From NCBI GenBank assembly GCA_009779395.1, contig WREJ01000043.1, positions 1-8,184 of the forward strand: a stretch of DNA of 8,184 bases, in the 5' to 3' direction. The notes below the pieces were generated by a model. That model had not been told where the DNA came from. It searched no databases and saw only the letters and a program-made list of their open reading frames with translations. Within the stretch, counting starts at the first letter, position 1. Each line of letters begins with the position of its first letter. Positions 5,147 through 8,184 of this stretch are shown one piece after another. The translations under genes were made by a program, and so were the position numbers. The stretch comes from Coriobacteriia bacterium. Its GTDB lineage: Bacteria > Actinomycetota > Coriobacteriia > WRKU01 > WQUG01.

Positions 5147-7546
5147 GTGGCAGGACAGAAAAAAACAACAGGCAAGAAATCGCAGCGCAGTGATGCGCAC
5201 AGCTCGCGGCGTGTTGGTAAAAGTACTCTGGCAGGTGCGTCCAAAGGCGAAGCAAAGCGCGAACCACTAATCGACCAGCGTGCTGCCTCAGACATTTGGG
5301 GCATCGTGTTGTTGGCACTAGGAATCGCGCTGACCCTTGCGGTGATATTGCCGCAAACAGGCGTTGTCGCCGAGTTCATCGCGCAGGGCTTGGGTCTGAT
5401 CATTGGCATCGGACGCTTTATGCTGCCCTTTGTGCTGATTGTCATGGGACTGACCTTTTTTGTGCCCGCGCTGCGCTTTGCCGAGGCACGTTTTGCCCTG
5501 GGGCTCAGTTGTCTGCTGCTGGCAGTTATCAGTCTGGTTGGTTTGACAGCCGTGACCAGCAGCGCCGAGACCTTTGCGGCAGAAACCTTAGGCGCACAGG
5601 GTGGTTATGTGGGCAACTTTATCGCCTGGGGACTAGAAGCACTGCTGGGTGCTGCCATTTCTTACGTGCTGCTGGCTGCTGTGGCACTGATTGGTCTGGT
5701 CATCACGGGTGTCTCGCTCTCGGCGGTTTTTGAGTGGCTGTCGCAGCGTAAATCAGAACTTCAGGAACAGCGCGCAGAGCAGCAAGCAGAAAAAGCGCTG
5801 CTGACCCCGCGCACGGCAAAGTTGTCTGCAGCTGTCAGTGGCAAGCGCAAGCGTCCTGCTGCTGACTCTTTTCAGGGAGGGGCTTTTCAGGGGGGAGAGG
5901 ACGACCAAAACACAGAGGTGCTCGCAGGTGGTACCTTTGACGGCCAGGATGGCGACGACTACGACGGTGATTACGACGCCGACTACGACGATGATGCGCA
6001 GACAGAAATGCTGCAACGTCCAAGTGAGATGCTTGCGCACAATACGACAGCACCGCGTGCGCAAGACGGCTTTGAACTGCCGTCTTTGGATCTGCTGGCT
6101 ACGAGTGCCGCTTGCAGCAGTGCTGACAGCGACGAGGCATGCGCGCAGCAACAAGCAACGGCTGATGCTTTAGTGGACACACTCCGCATATTTGACGTTG
6201 AGTCGCGTGTTGTTGACTGGATTGTGGGACCGACTGTCACTCTGTATAAAGTCGAGATTGCCAAAGGTGTGCGCTTGAACAAGGTGACAACGCTTGCTGA
6301 TGATTTGGCACTGGCACTGGCGGCACCAACACTGCGGATTTTAGCTCCCATTCCTGGCGAGAGTCTGGTGGGGGTCGAGGTGCCCAATGCTGATCGTAGC
6401 TCGGTGACTTTGGGTGACATTATCATGCCGGCAGACGGCGCAGATGGGCCGCTGACCCTCTACATTGGCAAAGACATCACGGGCGCAAGCATTGCGCGCA
6501 ATCTTGCGGGGATGCCGCATCTGCTGATTGGTGGCTCGACGGGGTCGGGTAAATCGGTGGCGGTTAACACTATGATTATGTCGATTATCATGCGCGCAAC
6601 ACCTGCCGAGGTGCGCATGATTCTGATTGACCCTAAACGGGTCGAGCTGTCGGCCTTTAACGGACTGCCGCATCTGTATGTTCCGGTGGTCACAACGCCA
6701 AAAGAGGCGGCTGCTGCCCTTGCCTGGACGGTCAACGAGATGGATAGACGCCTCAAGGTACTTGAAAAGGCGCGGGTCAGAAACATTGGCGAGTACAACC
6801 AACACTTTATCGAAGGAAAACTAGATGACGGTGCGGCAGAAATGCCCTATCTGGTTGTGGTGATTGACGAGCTAGCAGACCTTATGATGGTTGCCGCAAA
6901 AGAGGTGGAGTCGTCCATTGTTCGTATTGCGCAACTAGCGCGCGCAGCAGGTATTCACCTGATTGTTGCGACCCAGCGCCCCGATGCCAACGTGGTAACG
7001 CCGCTGATTAAGGCAAACATTACCAATCGTATAGCCTTTAGAACGGCAACTGCTATTGACTCGCGTGTTGTACTTGACCAAAGTGGGGCAGAACAGCTGA
7101 CGGGTCTGGGTGACATGCTGTTCTCGATACCCGCCTGGCCACACCCCAAGCGCATCCAGGGCTGTTTTGTCAGCGAACACGAGATTGATGCGGTGGTCAG
7201 CGAACTAAAACAGCAGTCAGATGCCGACTATCACGATGATATACTGACAACACTGACTCCTTCTGCTGCTGCAAGTGGCGGCGATGACGGTCAGGATGAC
7301 CCCCTGTTGCACGCGGCAGCAGAAATGGTGGTTGCAGCCGGCTTTGGCTCGACCAGTGGTATACAAAGACGTTTCAAAGTGGGCTATTCGCGTGCAGGAC
7401 GTATCATGGATATGTTACAGTCAAGGGGGGTAGTGGGACCACCAGATGGGTCAAAGCCACGCGAGGTCTTGATTACCTTGGAAGAGTTGGTCCATATAAT
7501 GGCAGATGAAACAGAGGATGAGCACAGGGATTTAGGCGACACATGA
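5147..7546 (+). CDS. ftsK: DNA translocase FtsK/SpoIIIE
   Basis: 799 residues, close in size to SpoIIIE. FtsK is a septal membrane-anchored hexameric ATPase that pumps the terminus region of the chromosome through the closing septum. After a basic N-terminus (1-40), hydrophobic segments at about 49-68, 84-108, 115-136 and 155-195 anchor it. The linker (200-335) contains a 10-residue SFQGGAFQGG repeat and a strongly acidic stretch at about 251-286 (nucleotides 5897-6004, rich in Asp, Gly and Tyr). The motor follows: Walker A GGSTGSGKS (462-470), DPKRVE (495-500), Walker B YLVVVIDE (568-575) and ATQRPDANV (608-616). A C-terminal gamma winged-helix domain (718-778, with STSGIQRRFKVGYSRAGRIMD) should read polar chromosome motifs. 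GTG 5147 has AAGGG at 5133-5137, 9 bases upstream. An ATG alternative is not needed. Confidence 0.95.
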   Translation: MAGQKKTTGKKSQRSDAHSSRRVGKSTLAGASKGEAKREPLIDQRAASDIWGIVLLALGIALTLAVILPQTGVVAEFIAQGLGLIIGIGRFMLPFVLIVMGLTFFVPALRFAEARFALGLSCLLLAVISLVGLTAVTSSAETFAAETLGAQGGYVGNFIAWGLEALLGAAISYVLLAAVALIGLVITGVSLSAVFEWLSQRKSELQEQRAEQQAEKALLTPRTAKLSAAVSGKRKRPAADSFQGGAFQGGEDDQNTEVLAGGTFDGQDGDDYDGDYDADYDDDAQTEMLQRPSEMLAHNTTAPRAQDGFELPSLDLLATSAACSSADSDEACAQQQATADALVDTLRIFDVESRVVDWIVGPTVTLYKVEIAKGVRLNKVTTLADDLALALAAPTLRILAPIPGESLVGVEVPNADRSSVTLGDIIMPADGADGPLTLYIGKDITGASIARNLAGMPHLLIGGSTGSGKSVAVNTMIMSIIMRATPAEVRMILIDPKRVELSAFNGLPHLYVPVVTTPKEAAAALAWTVNEMDRRLKVLEKARVRNIGEYNQHFIEGKLDDGAAEMPYLVVVIDELADLMMVAAKEVESSIVRIAQLARAAGIHLIVATQRPDANVVTPLIKANITNRIAFRTATAIDSRVVLDQSGAEQLTGLGDMLFSIPAWPHPKRIQGCFVSEHEIDAVVSELKQQSDADYHDDILTTLTPSAAASGGDDGQDDPLLHAAAEMVVAAGFGSTSGIQRRFKVGYSRAGRIMDMLQSRGVVGPPDGSKPREVLITLEELVHIMADETEDEHRDLGDT

Positions 7547-7559
7547 TGGTGAGCGAAAT

Positions 7560-8184
7560 ATGACATCTTTAGGTGACATGTTAATTGAAGCCAGGAAAGA
7601 AGCTGGCCTGAGTGCTCATGACATTGCACAGCGCACGCGTATTATGCAGTCTGCAATTCACAACCTAGAGGACGACAAACTGGGCGTTTTGCCTGCAGCG
7701 GGATACGTGCGCGGCTACATCTTAAGCTACTGCAAAATATGCAATGTTGACCCACAACCCTTCCTCGAGCAGTATGAACGTCAGTCGGGTAGCAGCCGGC
7801 GTGACGGTCTGGGCAAGACCCCCTACGGACGTTCTGAGCAGCGACTGGGTTCGCGCCAAACAGACAGCGAGATGAACTGGAAAGTTATTGTGGCAATCAT
7901 TGTCATCATAGCTATCGTTGCTGGTGCTATCTATTTTGTTAATCAGGGTGAGGACAATTTTGTCTCGCGGGCACTGCCGACTTCGGTAGAGGCAACTGCT
8001 TTGGCAGAGATGGACGGACTCCCTTTGCAAGACGAAGAAAATCCTGTTGCGCTTGATGATTTGACTCCCTTTGCGCTGACTGTGCGTGCGCGCGAAGGCA
8101 TGGCGAGTGATGTGTCGATAATAGTTGACGGCAACTTGGCGTTTTACGGAGCACTGACCAGCGATCAGGTGAAGTCTTTTGATA
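7560..8184 (+). CDS. RodZ-like helix-turn-helix membrane protein (3' end outside window)
   Basis: The frame is open from ATG 7560 to the window end, giving 208 residues. Residues 1-72 form an Xre-type helix-turn-helix domain of the HTH_25/RodZ type: SLGDMLIEARKEAGLSAHDIA, then LPAAGYVRGYILSYCKICNVDP, matching the family signature of a YVRGF/YVRGY-like motif before a final helix. A basic, polar linker (75-105) leads to one membrane helix (108-127, VIVAIIVIIAIVAGAIYFV). The outer part from about 168 (PFALTVRA...IIVDGNLAFYGAL) resembles the start of the DUF4115 domain found in RodZ proteins. RodZ links MreB and the cell wall machinery in rods; here the partner is unknown, so the role in shape or division is inference. 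The gene starts 13 bases after ftsK, with a weak site GGTGAG at 7548-7553. A purely regulatory role is less likely because of the membrane helix. Confidence 0.85.
   Translation, partial: MTSLGDMLIEARKEAGLSAHDIAQRTRIMQSAIHNLEDDKLGVLPAAGYVRGYILSYCKICNVDPQPFLEQYERQSGSSRRDGLGKTPYGRSEQRLGSRQTDSEMNWKVIVAIIVIIAIVAGAIYFVNQGEDNFVSRALPTSVEATALAEMDGLPLQDEENPVALDDLTPFALTVRAREGMASDVSIIVDGNLAFYGALTSDQVKSFD

Noticed and set aside
4660..5445. 261-residue minus-strand ORF opposite uppP and ftsK
   Set aside because: It is antisense to two genes with strong family motifs and shows no recognisable domain.

Overview
The window reads as chromosomal DNA of an actinobacterium of intermediate GC content, most likely a member of the Coriobacteriia. 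This is an inference from three things: the gene order dapA - RNase J - (uppP) - ftsK - helix-turn-helix/RodZ-like, the presence of RNase J, and a neighbouring sortase-anchored, pilin-like surface protein. No rRNA or other marker fixes the taxon. All five recognisable complete or nearly complete housekeeping genes lie on the + strand.

Layout. (1) Positions 1-941 hold the C-terminal third-scale remnant (the beginning lies outside the window) of a large cell-wall-anchored adhesin or pilin-like protein. It has a Spy0128/FctA-type isopeptide domain, a second B-type repeat domain, a VPPTG sorting motif, a membrane helix and a basic tail. Its base composition and codon use (many AGA, ACA and CAA codons) differ from the genes downstream. 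(2) Positions 942-1413 are a 472-base intergenic region with no convincing gene. It contains a pair of near-identical 46-47 base repeats with internal palindromes, a perfect 10-base-arm palindrome, a strong hairpin with a T-tract that reads as a terminator for the minus strand, and three CTAGTG boxes upstream of dapA. (3) Positions 1414-8184 are a tightly packed operon-like run: dapA (dihydrodipicolinate synthase), rnj (ribonuclease J, overlapping dapA by 11 bases), uppP (undecaprenyl-diphosphatase), ftsK (DNA translocase) and a RodZ-like membrane protein cut by the window end.

How the genes fit together. Apart from RNase J, the genes of the run serve the cell envelope and division: DapA makes the precursor of diaminopimelate and lysine for peptidoglycan, UppP recycles the lipid carrier of peptidoglycan, FtsK clears chromosomes from the septum, and the RodZ-like protein probably links the membrane to cell-shape control. 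RNase J handles mRNA and rRNA processing. Gaps of 13-56 bases or overlaps, with no terminator hairpin seen between the genes, suggest co-transcription.

I did not find an obviously new biological system. The most unexplained stretch is the 942-1413 intergenic region. In the proteins, the most notable features are the lysine/proline/alanine-rich repeat tail on RNase J and the acidic insert in FtsK.
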